From positions 5,766,001 to 5,830,000 of the forward strand of contig JAWQUS010000002.1 of the NCBI GenBank assembly GCA_036365455.1: a stretch of DNA of 64,000 nt. Reading direction: 5' to 3'. This DNA is from Macrosoma leucophasiata. Lineage: Eukaryota > Arthropoda > Insecta > Lepidoptera > Hedylidae. The notes under the pieces are model-generated. The model had not been told where the DNA came from, searched no databases, and saw only the letters and a program-made list of their open reading frames with translations. The position numbers and the translations under genes are program-made. Each line of letters opens with the position of its first letter. Position 1 is the stretch's first letter. Shown one piece after another: positions 11,251 through 22,064 of this stretch.

Positions 11251-11512
11251 TGTTGACTCCATGAAACAAAGGCGTGTTTTATTTTATCGACTAGGGAACT
11301 GGAGCGGCTGTGGGAGAATAATTTAGTTTTCGACATTATCGTGAGATTAATTTGCATAGAATATTAGTTAAATTATTCCCAGTATCGCCGGGTTGATGGC
11401 AGGTACGGAACATTACCGGTATATTCGACGATTAGACCGTAATTATGCAAACCGAACCGCCGACCTGTAGGATTAACATAAACACACACATTCACAAACT
11501 TACAAACAGGAC
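11251..11512 (+). repeat. Repeat R, copy 2
   Basis: Uninterrupted copy, the closest to copy 1 over the CAGTATCGCC...CACACAC core. It serves as an empty-site reference for insertions in copies 3 and 4. Confidence 0.7.
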
Positions 11513-11756
11513 TATGTTTCTAACACGAATTATAAACGACAGATAAATTGTATTATTTATTGATTTTTTTAAAGAGCACCCCGACATATTTGGGATAGGT
11601 CGAAGCGAGCGAGCGAGCTCGCCCACCGCCCGTTCGGTGTTGGGTATTTTTTTTAATTTGCGAAAAATATGTCGCCGTTAGGTTTACCTACCTATCTATA
11701 ACAGAATCCGCAAGATTATCAATTTTCAAAAATTAATAAATTTACAGATTTTTTTT

Positions 11757-11851
11757 GAGGCATGAGAGGTATGTCAGGACCGGGATATCTGGCGCTCTAC
11801 ACTCTCTGCCTACCCCGGTTGGGGACCTGGCGTGAAGATACATACATACAG
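11757..11851 (+). repeat. SINE-B fragment
   Basis: Same sequence as 61-152, ending GTGAAGATACATACATAC. Confidence 0.6.
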
Positions 11852-12201
11852 ATTTTGTTATATTCCGGTGACATATTCACCGAATCAAGGGCAATATTCA
11901 ACAAACGGACATAGTTTGCATTTGGTACTTCATTCACCTAAAAATAAGAAATACATATATAAATAAAAAAAAGTAAATGAAAGTATTGTAAGGCCCACGG
12001 CACATTATATCTAACTGAAATCGGTCAAACGAACAAAGAAGCTGTTGGTTCCATGAAACAAAGCTGCGTTCTATTTCATTGAGTAGGAAAATGGGGCAGC
12101 TCTGGAATACTCTGGATAAACAATTCCGTTTTCGATATCATAAACACATCAATATGCGCGGTAAATTTGCTATAACCTGTCCTTTACGTCATTATTAGAA
12201 G

Positions 12202-12348
12202 GAAGGATTGACAGACAAGCAGACGCACAACTTGATGAAAAATGGTCACCATCGCCTATGAACATTTACAATACCAGGTTGAGTTGCTGACGCGCTGCCA
12301 GACCTGAAGGACTCCTTTGACGCCAGTTTAAAAGAATCTCGAATACTG
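12202..12348 (-). mobile_element. LINE-J 3' end, 5'-truncated
   Basis: Diverged match to the LINE-J terminus (TTGACAGACAAGCAGACG ... TTTGACGCCAG), inside repeat R copy 3. Non-functional. Confidence 0.7.
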
Positions 12349-12426
12349 CACCATTGAGCAATGCCACGTTCATATCAATTGCAGTGAAACTTGTCTTCGT
12401 GTTGTTTAGTGCCGTTCATGCGGTTG

Positions 12427-12770
12427 AAGCGCGCATTTCCCCGTGGCTGGTGTAGATCGGAAGCGATGTACTCGGTTAAACGACACGGCCGCGGTCGGGT
12501 GTGTGATGGGTGATCGCTAGTGGCAAATTAAAATGCGCTTTTCCGTACTTCGAAGGACATGTTAAGCCGTCGGTCCCGGTTGCTATCTATAGATAGCAGT
12601 CGTTAAACCTTGTCGGAGGCCATAAGGGCGGTTAGAAAACATCCGATAGCGGGTTGGCCACTAACCCTTATCTCCACCCGCATTGGAGCAGCGTGGTGGA
12701 GTAAGCTCCAGGCCTCCTCCCAAGAAGGGGAGAGACTCAGCAGTGGGACGTATCAATGGTTGCCATTATT
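12427..12770 (+). mobile_element. SINE-G
   Basis: From AAGCGCGCATTTCCCCG to the TTGCCATTATT tail. Near full length; CTCGTGCC before the CAGCAGTGGGACG block is partly deleted. Confidence 0.8.
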
Positions 12771-13013
12771 TTACGGTTAATGGTGAGAACGGAAAATGTA
12801 CCGGTATATCCGACGGCGACTAGACGGTGATTAAATAAAGCGAGTCACTGACCGGTACGATTCTCGCAAACAAACAATAAATTTGTGATGGGGAACTAAA
12901 ATATTATTATGAGCAATGTTTTTTGAAAGTATTTTTATTCTGAAGCTGAGAAAAATAATTTCTACGAGGTCGGCGAAATTAAATAAATACCCTGTTATTT
13001 TAATGATCGTAAC

Positions 13014-13308
13014 TTTATTTTTTATTTTTTACGTAATGGACGTGGCAAACAAGCGTGCAGTTCACATTGATGTTAAGTGATGACTACAGCCTATATACAC
13101 TCATACAAAGATGACCAAGGTCGAAATGCAGATGCGTTACCACTTCTGAGGCCTAAGGTGTTATACCTCTGTGCCGGAAATTACAGGGCCGTACATTACC
13201 ACCTGATCGGAACACGATAGTGCTGAACACTACCATTTAGCGGCAAGTATATTAGGTAATGCGGTGGTGGTGCCCGCGAGCTCCGTCACTGGAGCTCTAC
13301 CACCAGTA
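13014..13308 (-). mobile_element. SINE-A, full length
   Basis: Poly(T) at the low-coordinate end (A-tail on the minus strand) through to CTCTACCACCAGTA. It lies between R copies 3 and 4. Confidence 0.85.
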
Positions 13309-13751
13309 GTAACTGAGCAATAATATTTCGAAGTTTAATTTTTATAATTTAGATCTCCTAATAGGACTTAAGAACGCACTTAAAATATCCTAATATTTTA
13401 TTCGCAACAATTCGAATCTATTTTATATAGAGTCCGTGTAGTTCCAAAAATGTACTTTACACTCCTAGCTTAATTTTAATATATATGGAGCGCATTGATA
13501 TTGAAAAACACGTACCTAATTAAAAAAAATTAATGAAGCGTTGTTGCACCACGTATATCTGATTGAAATCGGTCAACAAAGAACAAAGGAGCCGTTGGAG
13601 TGTTGGTTTCATAAAACAAACTGCGTTCTACTTCATTGAATAGGGAAATGGAGCGCCTTTGATGAACCATTCCGTTTTCAATTATATCATTACATTAATT
13701 TGCACAAAATATCAGTTAACCTATTCAGTGTTTTGGGTTAATGGCAAGTAC

Positions 13752-14425
13752 CATAGAGCAACACGGCCGGCCGTGGACCGGAGGGGAGTTAAGTAGCCAT
13801 ATTTATTTTATTTTTAAAGAATGATGGAAAGAAAAATTTGACTTCAGGCGAGACTCGATCTCGCGACCTACAGGGAATCTAGTCCAGCCGTTCTTCCAAT
13901 TGAGCTACTGAAGCCCTGCCCGATTTGTCAAATCTTTCCTTCACATCTATTGCATTGCTTTATGGTAGCAGCAGCGCCACCTATTACCAACTATGCTAGT
14001 TAGGCAACCGATATAATAGATTCAATTGGAAGAGCGGCTGGACTAGATTCCCAGTAGGTCGCGAGTTCGAGTCTCGCCTGAAGTCAAATTTTTCTTTCCA
14101 TTTTTGTTTAAAAATAAAATATATTTCACAAGCATGTGTTAATGCGAAATAATATAAAAACAGCCATATTTATTACCGATGCAAAACAGTCTGTCATTTT
14201 ATGCGGGGCGAAATACGTGTGACACACACACACTACAAAAATCGTCTATTACTACGAAAGTCCCACCTTGATTTAAACAAAATACATAAACATTTTCACA
14301 CACACATTTAAACATCTCGGCGACAGGAATAGGAACACATGTGCTTGAACTTTGACTGAGGGGAAAGTTTGCATATGGCTACTCCCCTCCGGTCCGCCGC
14401 GTCCGGTGGTCCGTGTTGCTCTATG
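13752..14425 (-). mobile_element. hAT-like MITE with 8-bp duplication
   Basis: Terminal inverted repeats begin CATAGAGCAACACGG, and CCGGAGGGGAGT lies further in. Target duplication GCAAGTAC at 13744-13751 and 14426-14433. Same family as 43333, 47354 and 56859, all with 8- or 9-bp duplications, which points to hAT. It is enlarged by the SINE-T composite at 13808-14161. Non-coding. Confidence 0.85.
13808..14161. mobile_element. SINE-T composite, inverted halves
   Basis: A single insertion bounded by the 13-bp duplication AGCCATATTTATT (13795-13807 and 14162-14174). The left part (to about 14022) is a nearly complete SINE-T in minus orientation; the right part (about 14023-14161) is the tRNA region and 3' tail in plus orientation. 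The two tRNA-like regions form an inverted repeat of about 80 bp. The shape resembles the 5' inversions made during LINE-driven integration, but the duplicated middle is unusually long. Confidence 0.8.
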
Positions 14426-14534
14426 GCAAGTACGAAGCGTTGCCGGTACATTTGACAGCGATTAGACCTTAATTAAGCAAACCGAGCTGTCGATTGGAAG
14501 GATTAACATAAATACACACATTGACACAGTTAGG

Positions 14535-15068
14535 GGAAGCAATGTTGCGCATTTTTTATGGGTTCTGTACTCAAACTGGGTTAGTGTGACCATATTATTT
14601 AAGCTTCTACCATAGGGCTGTAATCACGCTGTTATATTGATCTCCAGTTACGTTGTTAACGTAACCTTGTTTAGCAGCCCGCCGTCGGACTCTGGCGTGA
14701 TACTACTACTGTAATATGTTGACAGAACATACTCAACAGGGTTTGGATAGATATGTAACTTACCGACTTTTAAAGAATAAATCGATAGCTAAAAAGTTCT
14801 AAGAAAAAAAAAAACACTTTCAAAATTAGATAATCACATCACTAAAGAAGTTAAAAATAACAAAATACAGATTATGTCCCAAAGAGCAATGGCGTGTATC
14901 TAAGTATGACGTGCATTACTTTCTGTAACTTATCTGTTATTTTGCACAATAGTGATGCAATTATCTGGTTTTTAAAGTCGGTTAAAGTTTCGTAGAAATA
15001 GGTTTTTTAATGACTGTGAACCATTTTCTATTGCGACATTTGAGTTTCACTTCCATTCTGTAAATAAT
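14535..15068. other. Unassigned spacer
   Basis: No gene or repeat recognised. Confidence 0.4.
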
Positions 15069-15266
15069 AGGGATGATCAAGGGATGAATAAATGCGAAGT
15101 TTATTCAAGAGGAAGAAGGTGCAGCTAACTTTGGCAATTTATTTCTCGCTAGAGTAGTTCGGTGGTTGTGGTTAGGCTTGTTAGGTTTCGGAGGGTCGTT
15201 TTTATATGAATTGAGTTATCACTTACCCTTTTTGTTGATTATGGAAATATGGTTAATGGTTAACAG
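15069..15266 (+). repeat. Local duplication D1, copy 1
   Basis: About 200 bp repeated in direct orientation at 18046-18252, with shared blocks TTTATTCAAGAGGAAGAAGG and TTTGGCAATTTATTTCTCGC. No coding frame spans both copies. Not found elsewhere in the window. Confidence 0.7.
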
Positions 15267-15395
15267 TCAGTTTTAATGAAGGTTTCCTCGACTGAGATAA
15301 AACGTTTTGCTGTCGTATTTTCACGAACGAATTAAATGTTGTAATTTAACGATTTGTAAATGGGACGAATTGACCATTGTTAACCTTTTTGTTTA

Positions 15396-16151
15396 TCTAT
15401 AATATAAAAATGAATCGCAAAATGTGTTGGTAAGCGCATAACTCAACAACGCCTGGACCAATTTGGCCAATTCTTTTTTTAATAAGTTTGTTGAATTTCA
15501 AGGATGGTATGTACGGCGAGAAAAAGTCGAATAATTGTCGGAAAACCCCTAAAAACAGCCCTTTTCTTTTTCCCATACAAATGTTTTCTAACTAAAACGT
15601 AAAGTCAACTTGAGCTTTATTGCTGTTGCATAAAGTTCATATTAAATTACAAGCACTCACGGTTGTCTAAGCAATGTAGGTGTGTTCCTAACGTCAAAAA
15701 GTCAATTTGCACTTTATTACCGCAGTACAAAGTTCATATGAAAAAGAAAGGGAAAAATTAAGTGGTAAAATTTGTATGGAAAGTTTCTCATTCCTGAACT
15801 TAACAGTGTAAATTTGATATACAGGCTCATGATAAGGAATAGTAAAAATGAAATTTACGAAATTCCCCCCTAAAGTGGTAAAATGGAGCAGTATTGTTTG
15901 CATGGAATTGAGGTTAAAATTTATGTGGGATTTTTGGTAGTTTCCAAGTTAGACACTCGAAAAGTGATGACCAGTCTTTCTGTAGGTAAGGAATAAAATA
16001 GGTGATAATCGCCTCTAAACTTTTAAATTACAAGGGGTCAACATTAAGTAGATATTTTTAAAGTTATAGACGTGAATAAGAGGTACGCGAAGGGCAACTT
16101 GATTAGGAATAAAACGAAATCCACGCGGGCGAAGCCGCGGGCAACAGCTAT
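15396..16151 (+). mobile_element. Non-autonomous Helitron
   Basis: Starts A|TCTATAATATAAAAATG and ends GCCGCGGGCAACAGCTAT, a one-base change from CTAG. About 750 bp, no helicase. It carries internal near-repeats (CACTTTATTRCYG...AAAGTTCATAT). Another Helitron follows immediately. Confidence 0.65.
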
Positions 16152-16702
16152 ATTGTATAAAAATGCAACCCGTTTTCCTTGGTCACGGCATCACGCGTGA
16201 ATGGCTGGACCGATTTCACTAATTCTTTTTTTGTTGTATTTCTTATTATTAGGAGAAGGTTCTTAAGGAAAAAAATATAAGAAATCTCTCAGAAATATTG
16301 AAAAATATACATTTAATTTTGCATTATGCATTTGGCAATATGCATAACAAGCGATGCCATAAAATTAAAAAAAAAAATTGTATGTATTTACGAAAAACCA
16401 ATTGGGGGCGATGTTAAAATAGTATTAGAACACTTTTCAATTATTTTTAAATTTTCTGTCTGTTTGTCCCTTTGTCCAGGCTAATCTCCGAAGATACTGG
16501 ACGGATTCGAATAAAACTTTTTGTGGTGTATAGATACTAAGCCTGGCCAACATTTAGGCTACTTTTTACTGTGGGAAAATCACTCATTCCCACGGGAATC
16601 TCTACATTTAATTTCATTTTCCTATACAAATAGTCCGTATCTATCAAACCTTTGACACGTTATTTCATTGTGAGGCAATACGAAGTTTGCCGGGTCAGCT
16701 AT
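16152..16702 (+). mobile_element. Helitron pieces, tail-to-head
   Basis: A piece starting TATAAAAATGCAACCCG, then from about 16379 the AATTGGGGGCGATG block of the PIF1-type Helitron 5' region, joined to a TTTGCCGGGTCAGCTA end. This end type matches 4934 and 16953, so the unit is a chimera or deletion derivative. Confidence 0.55.
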
Positions 16703-16953
16703 ATATATATAAAAATCAATTGCTGTTCGTTAGTCTCGCTAAAACTCGAGAACGGCTACACCGATTTTGCTAATTTTGATTTTGAATGATTTTCCAAAGT
16801 CAAGAGAAGGTTTAAAAGGTAAGAAAATATGAAGGAATTGAAAAATAGTAAACACCACAATTTCATTCTCCCCTATAAATAGTCCGTATATAACAAAAAC
16901 CTTTGACACATTATTTCATTGTGAGGCAATACGAAGTTTGCCGGGTCAGCTAG
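16703..16953 (+). mobile_element. Non-autonomous Helitron
   Basis: From ATATAAAAATCAATTGC to TTTGCCGGGTCAGCTAG, followed by T. The last about 90 bp repeat the end of the preceding Helitron (GTGAGGCAATACGAAG). Confidence 0.7.
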
Positions 16954-17381
16954 TATTTTATAAACTTAATTTATTACAACAACGTACAACTAAAGTAATA
17001 TAGTTACAAACCTCTGTAGTTTTTTAGATGCACTGTTATTATTTACTAAGTGTACCTACCCATGTTCTCTCTATTTGATAAATAAAAAAAAAACAAAAAA
17101 GTTGTAGGATGTTTTTTTGCTAATCAATTCAGCTTTGCTTTTGCTAGTCAATTATTCGGCGAATGACAAATTTAGAATTTAGAACTGAACAACAAAAACG
17201 TAGAAATATATTACTAGAATTTTATTAATTATTTTTTAATTTAGAGATCTTAAAGTGGCCTCCAATCACGTTAATTATATAGCAGGACATTACGTCCCGT
17301 TCGTAGTATAAAACTTTTAACCTTAGTTTAGAATATACAATTTGGTATTCGTATTTTTTGTTATATTCATATACACCAACG
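16954..17381. other. Unassigned AT-rich spacer
   Basis: No gene or shared repeat recognised. Confidence 0.4.
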
Positions 17382-17393
17382 TAAGTTCAATTA

Positions 17394-17755
17394 GCGAAGC
17401 GCGCATGGCCCCGCGGCTGGTGTAGATCAGAAGCGATCTACTCGGTTAATCATTATAGGCGCGGTCCGGGTGTATGATGGGTGACCGCTACTAGCAAAAT
17501 AAATGCGCGTTTCCGTGCTTCGGATGGCACGTTAACCGTCGGTCCCGGTTGCTATCGATAGATAGTAATTGTTAAACCTTGTCGGAGGCCTTATGGTCGG
17601 TTTGAAAACATCCGACAGTGGATTGGCCACTAACCCGTGTCTCCACCAATCTGCATTGGAGCAGCGTGGTGAAGTTAGCTCCAAGTCCCCCCCCCAAAAA
17701 GGGGAGAGACTCGTGCCCAGCAGTGGGACGTATAATGGGTTGCCATTATTATTAT
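17394..17755 (+). mobile_element. SINE-G, full length, 12-bp duplication
   Basis: Flanked by perfect TAAGTTCAATTA at 17382-17393 and 17756-17767. Starts GCGAAGCGCGCATGGCCC and ends in (ATT)n. This defines the family at about 360 bp. The head has no obvious pol III boxes, and the 3' tail is LINE-like. The overlapping open frames on both strands are accidental. Confidence 0.85.
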
Positions 17756-18045
17756 TAAGTTCAATTAAATTAAGAAAAAAACGATGAATGATAAATATCA
17801 CTTAATTAATAGCTTCAAAGATATAAAGATTTACCAAAATTAATTCTATTATCGAGTACAGTTTCGGGTTTCTGAGAATCTTTTTTAATTAAGTACCTAA
17901 GCATGAATGGGCTCCTTTCATAATTCATAAATTAAAGTGTCCCAAGCGTAGTGTAGAACAACCTTATTTACAACTCGTATTTTTTGTTGTTCCTAACTAA
18001 AATTGATTACACAAATGCGGTCATAAGCATTTTCGTTGAATAAAC

Positions 18046-18252
18046 AATGGGGATGGAACGAGGGATGAATGAATAGAGAGTTTATTCAAGAGGAAGAAGG
18101 TGTAGCTAATTTTGGCAATTTATTTCTCGCTAGAGTGGGTCGGATGTGGTCAAGATTATTAGGTTACGGAGGGTTGTTTTTATATTATTACGAATTGAGT
18201 GAGTTGTGGCTGTTCCCTTCTGTTGATTAAAGAAATATGGTTAACTGTGAGC
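18046..18252 (+). repeat. Local duplication D1, copy 2
   Basis: Direct copy of 15069-15266, diverged with small indels. Confidence 0.7.
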
Positions 18253-18685
18253 GATAATTAAGCTTTGCATTCAAGTTGCCCTTCCGCAAGGTAATGTTTT
18301 TTTTGTTAGGTAAAATATACATACCATGTTTCCGGCAGAATTTATTATGAATTGTGTATTTTTTTTTATTATGAAATGAACGAGTGTTTGTACCATAGCT
18401 TTATTCCCAAGTTCGCAATGTCTGTACGACTATACAGAGCTACATTAAAAGTAAAAAAATATTTTGCCTCTTCGCTTATAATCTTCGTAATCTTCTGCTC
18501 TCGTCACACAGCGGACGAGGTGGGTCACTGACGCAAAGTAATGCGGCGAAGGCATTGCTACGGTGAAGTAAAAATACCACTATAATTTGACGTGTACTGG
18601 ATGGTATATTGGTAATAGCCCTACTATGCTGAAGTTTGGGTTTGATATCTTGGTTATACACCTAAATGTTGATTGGATTTCTCCA
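18253..18685. other. Unassigned spacer
   Basis: No supported feature. The 61-codon frame at 18476-18661 has no domain. Confidence 0.35.
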
Positions 18686-19738
18686 TTAAAAAAAACCGGT
18701 CAAGTGCATGTCGGGCTATGCGCAGTGTGGGGTTCCGTAGTTTTTAGGTTTGATTAATGTAATGAAAAAAATTAAAAATATTTTCTATGGAGTTGTTCAA
18801 AAATTTCGAGTATTTCATTCGGTCGACCATTATTTACAAACTTTTAAAGTCAACTCAAGTGTGATAGTTTTCCTTTTAATTTCATTATATGTAGTAGTAT
18901 AGTATTGCCGTAACGTTTGAATTTCTAACAACAACCGTTTAGTTGGTAGAGGGGGAGGGGGAGACACTTGACTCTAACGAAAAATTGGCACTTTAAAGCT
19001 TAATAAGTCACGAACAGTTAACATTTTTTAAAGACCTATCCAACGATAACATACATTATATAAAAAGCGAAAAATTAAAACAATTATCCTCGCGTTATAT
19101 GTAGGGGTACCCTTATCAATTTATTCCACCACTTTGTTGGCGTGATGAAGTTGGATACTTGTGCCAAAGGAGATGTTGCTAAAATGTATGGACCTCCGGC
19201 CATGTATTGTACACAATATCATTAAACAGGAAAAATCAATATAAAAACGATTTTTACTGCATATTATCCCTTATTTAGCTTTGTTTACAGTTACAAAACA
19301 TTATTTGCAGTTAGAATTGCAACTCAAAAACAAAATGGAGAATATAGAGGGCGATGTCTTTTTGACATTTTCATTTTTTAAATTGTTTTTTATTACATAG
19401 TACTTGAAGAAAAAAAGTGATATTTTCTAAATACTATCAAATCGATTGATCCCAAGCGTCGGCTGTATCGCCGCCATGTTGAACATAGTTGAAAATAATA
19501 AAATCGTTTGAATTAAATGTAGTAGTAACTCTAAAATATATTCTTGCATAAATTAATTGTATTTTTTTCGGATTCTTCTTTAATTGACCCATTTTTTGAG
19601 GACGTGTACGAACCAGAGCCGAGCTCGCAACATCTCCTTTCAAGTCTCTAGTACCAATACTTTTTGCGCTAAACCGAGGACGGTCAGACAGACGGACATG
19701 GCGAAACTATAAGGGTTCCTTCTTTCCTACGGCACCCT
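18686..19738 (+). repeat. Repeat P, interrupted by a Spy-like element
   Basis: Runs from ACCGGTCAAGTGCATGTCGG to CCTACGGCACCCTAAAAA. Relatives are at 43650-44176 and, reversed, at 60314-61229. All share CAACAACCGTTTAGTTGG, AAGCTTAATAAGTCACGAAC and TTTGTTGGCGTGAT. It is a dispersed lepidopteran-type repeat of unassigned class. The Spy-like insert is at 19169-19637. Confidence 0.7.
19169..19637. mobile_element. Spy-like MITE inside repeat P
   Basis: Termini GGAGATGTTGC and GCAACATCTCC, bounded by AAA (19166-19168) and TTT (19638-19640). The uninterrupted relative in repeat P (AAATTT at 60428-60433, minus strand) shows that the target was AAATTT and that no bases were duplicated. The minus-strand 68-codon frame at 19437-19643 shares SSALVRTRPQKMG with the copy at 7624. 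Confidence 0.85.
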
Positions 19739-19919
19739 AAAAAGATTTCCAGGAATTCAAAATAGTTGATGCATGGGACTCAAAAAGCCTAAGCTAAATT
19801 TTGAGTGGGAATTTGCCTGTATAAATGCGTGTACCTACTTTCTTCTTCGTTTAAGAATGGATATGCTTGAAAATTATCCATTAATTGGCCCTTTAACAAG
19901 GAAGGACTTACAAACGTAT

Positions 19920-20081
19920 AGCCCTGTAATTTCCGGCACAGAGGCATAACTTAGGCCTCAGGAGTGGTAACTCATCTGCATTTTGACCTTGGTCTTTGTG
20001 TGGGTGTCTATAGACTGCAGTCATCACTTAACATCAATGTGAACTGCATGCTTGTTTAACACTTCCATTACATAAAAAAAA
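19920..20081 (+). mobile_element. SINE-A, 5'-truncated
   Basis: From GCCCTGTAATTTCCGGCAC to the A-rich tail. Confidence 0.8.
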
Positions 20082-20491
20082 TATAATAATCAAATAACGA
20101 ATAACATGCAGATGAATGAATTCATGCACTCTGTTTATCCCTCAGAACAAATGCAGAGCAGTCGTGTTACGAATAAAAAAAAAATTTGGTCGACACATCG
20201 GACTTCGGTTTGCCCGATCACGCGCCCGGAAGGGTCAGATTTACACGGATGATTAAACTGTCCCACTCGTTTGTTATAAACAATAATTCTTTGTGTGTGA
20301 CATACGACACAATACTGTAAACAAAATATTGTTGAAACAAAACACTGTTAAGCTCCAATACGTGTATTTTTTTCACGGGTGGTAAAACTGTATTTGAGTG
20401 CAAGGGGTTAATGATACCGTTAAAGCTTAATAACTTTTCCTGTTGGATTTGTCCTCTTTAATTTAGTTTAGCTCTGCCGTCAAGTGAGTAA
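20082..20491. other. Unassigned spacer
   Basis: No gene or shared repeat recognised. Confidence 0.4.
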
Positions 20492-20853
20492 TTTTTTTTA
20501 ATGTACTAAAAGTGGCAAACAAGCGTGCAATTCACATTGATGTTAAGTGATGACTGCAGCCTATAGACACCCACACAATGACCAGAGGTCAAAATGCAGA
20601 TGCGCTGCCACTCCTGAGGCATTAGGTGTTATGCCTCTGTGCCGGAAATTACAGAGCCGTACACGAACCTGACCGGAACACGATAGTGCTGAACACTACC
20701 ATTTGCAAGCATGCAGTTCACATGTTAGGTGACTGCAGGCAATAAACACCCACACAAAGACCACAGGTCAAAATGCAGATGCGTTGCCACCTTCGAGACC
20801 TTAGTTGTTATGTCTCTGTGATAGTTAGGTATAACTTATAATGGGGCTATACA
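20492..20853 (-). mobile_element. Two SINE-A fragments in tandem
   Basis: A minus-strand copy at 20492-20705 abuts a second partial minus-strand copy (20706-20853, CATGCAGTTCACATGTTAGG onward) of the subfamily with GTCTCTGTGATAGTTA. Confidence 0.75.
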
Positions 20854-20869
20854 TTACGAGCCGTACTGA

Positions 20870-21126
20870 TGATAACCTCGCGGCGCGTGCGAAGCGCGCG
20901 ACGCGGTGCGGGCCTACGAGGCAGTCCTCTTTGCCCGGGCTTGATCTGCCCCCGTTACGACGGGGGCGTGTTCCACCTTTCTTGGTTTGGACGCCGGCTG
21001 TGGAGTGCCGACACAAGGTTGCAGCGACGCAACGTCTCATTAGCCTTAGCCAGGCATTGCGATCGCTACCTCAGGGAGAGATGCTACTCTGGGTCGGGGA
21101 TTGAACCCGACCGCCAGTGGTGTAAC
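20870..21126 (-). mobile_element. GC-rich retroposon-like insert, 16-bp duplication
   Basis: A 257-bp GC-rich block flanked by perfect TTACGAGCCGTACTGA at 20854-20869 and 21127-21142. On the minus strand it has a B-box-like GGTTCAATCCC (21097-21107) inside a short stem. No poly(A) is visible. Open frames of 71-145 codons across it reflect high GC, not genes. Confidence 0.6.
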
Positions 21127-21142
21127 TTACGAGCCGTACTGA

Positions 21143-21731
21143 GTTTATTCTATGGCAAAGTTCTTCTGAGTATTGACTGTATTTGGAACTCTGCTAATTA
21201 TTATTATCACGAACAATTACTTTATATTCTTATATCTTCCTCATATTTTTTTTGGAAATGGGGAAATTATAGAATCATGAAATTTTGGGTTTACTATAAT
21301 TATTAGTTTACACTGCAGGTAGTTTCTAAACATAATTTGACGATGTAAAAGTGCTCTTCCTTAATTATATGAATAAACATGAGAATTTCAGCTTAATTTG
21401 TGTCTACACCATTAACGCATCAATTTAAAAAAAATAAATGTGACGTGTATAATATTTCATCTACCAAAAAACCTATCTTAGGGAGGGTAGTCTCAAACCT
21501 CACCATATATCACTATGGGGAAAAAACGTTGCTTAAAAAATTCATGTGATAAATGGAGGTCCTATAATGTGTTCTTGTAAGATTGAAATAATACACGCAT
21601 CTGCGTTCAGTTTTTGTGTGAACTTCAATATTCTCTTGCGTCAGTCCAAATTGTAGCTACTGTTTGTCAATTTTGTAGAGTTAATTTAATAATACAAATA
21701 AACATGTGCATCGACCGTGCATTTGTTTGTA
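21143..21731. other. Unassigned spacer
   Basis: No gene or shared repeat recognised. Confidence 0.4.
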
Positions 21732-22064
21732 TTAGGACGACCGGAGCGGCGCGTGTATTTGTACTGTGATTGAGTTAGGGCGCTGCCTTTCCTTGATTAT
21801 TATTGCAATATGTCAGTGTTCATTTAGCATTCAAACCGTATTATTTATCACTCTCTCTCCATAACTTATATCACCTTTATATCGTATACAATAATTTTAT
21901 CAACGTATATGAGGACTTAAAAGGCTATACACGACACGGTATTCAGGGTCCGGTAGAATGGGTGGGCGTGGCCTCGCACCGGGTTACCGCTTATTACACT
22001 ATCCGGTCGACAGCGCCCTAACTCAATCACAGTACAAATACACGCGCCGTTCCGGTCGTCCTAA
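21732..22064. mobile_element. TA-flanked MITE with about 53-bp inverted repeats
   Basis: The ends begin TTAGGACGACCGG and stay nearly perfect inverted repeats through GCGTGTATTTGTACTG to TTAGGGCGCTG. TA on each side (21730-21731 and 22065-22066) fits a Tc1/mariner-type target. Non-coding. Confidence 0.75.

Larger units (their letters stand above)
12013..12884 (+). repeat. Repeat R, copy 3, interrupted
   Basis: Homology to copies 1, 2 and 4 at 12013-12185 resumes at about 12771-12884. The interruption contains a LINE-J 3' end and a SINE-G. More diverged than copies 1 and 2. Confidence 0.6.
13553..14531 (+). repeat. Repeat R, copy 4, interrupted
   Basis: Homology at 13553-13751 resumes at 14426-14531. 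The break is a hAT-like MITE that duplicated GCAAGTAC. The corresponding site in copies 1 and 2 (GGCAGGTACGGAAC) is unbroken. Confidence 0.75.

Noticed and set aside
17532..17801. Small secreted-like proteins on both strands
   Set aside because: Both overlap SINE-G, and equivalent frames appear in the other SINE-G copies.
20869..21306. 145-residue arginine-rich protein
   Set aside because: Open because of the GC-rich 257-bp insert; continues into unrelated AT-rich host DNA.
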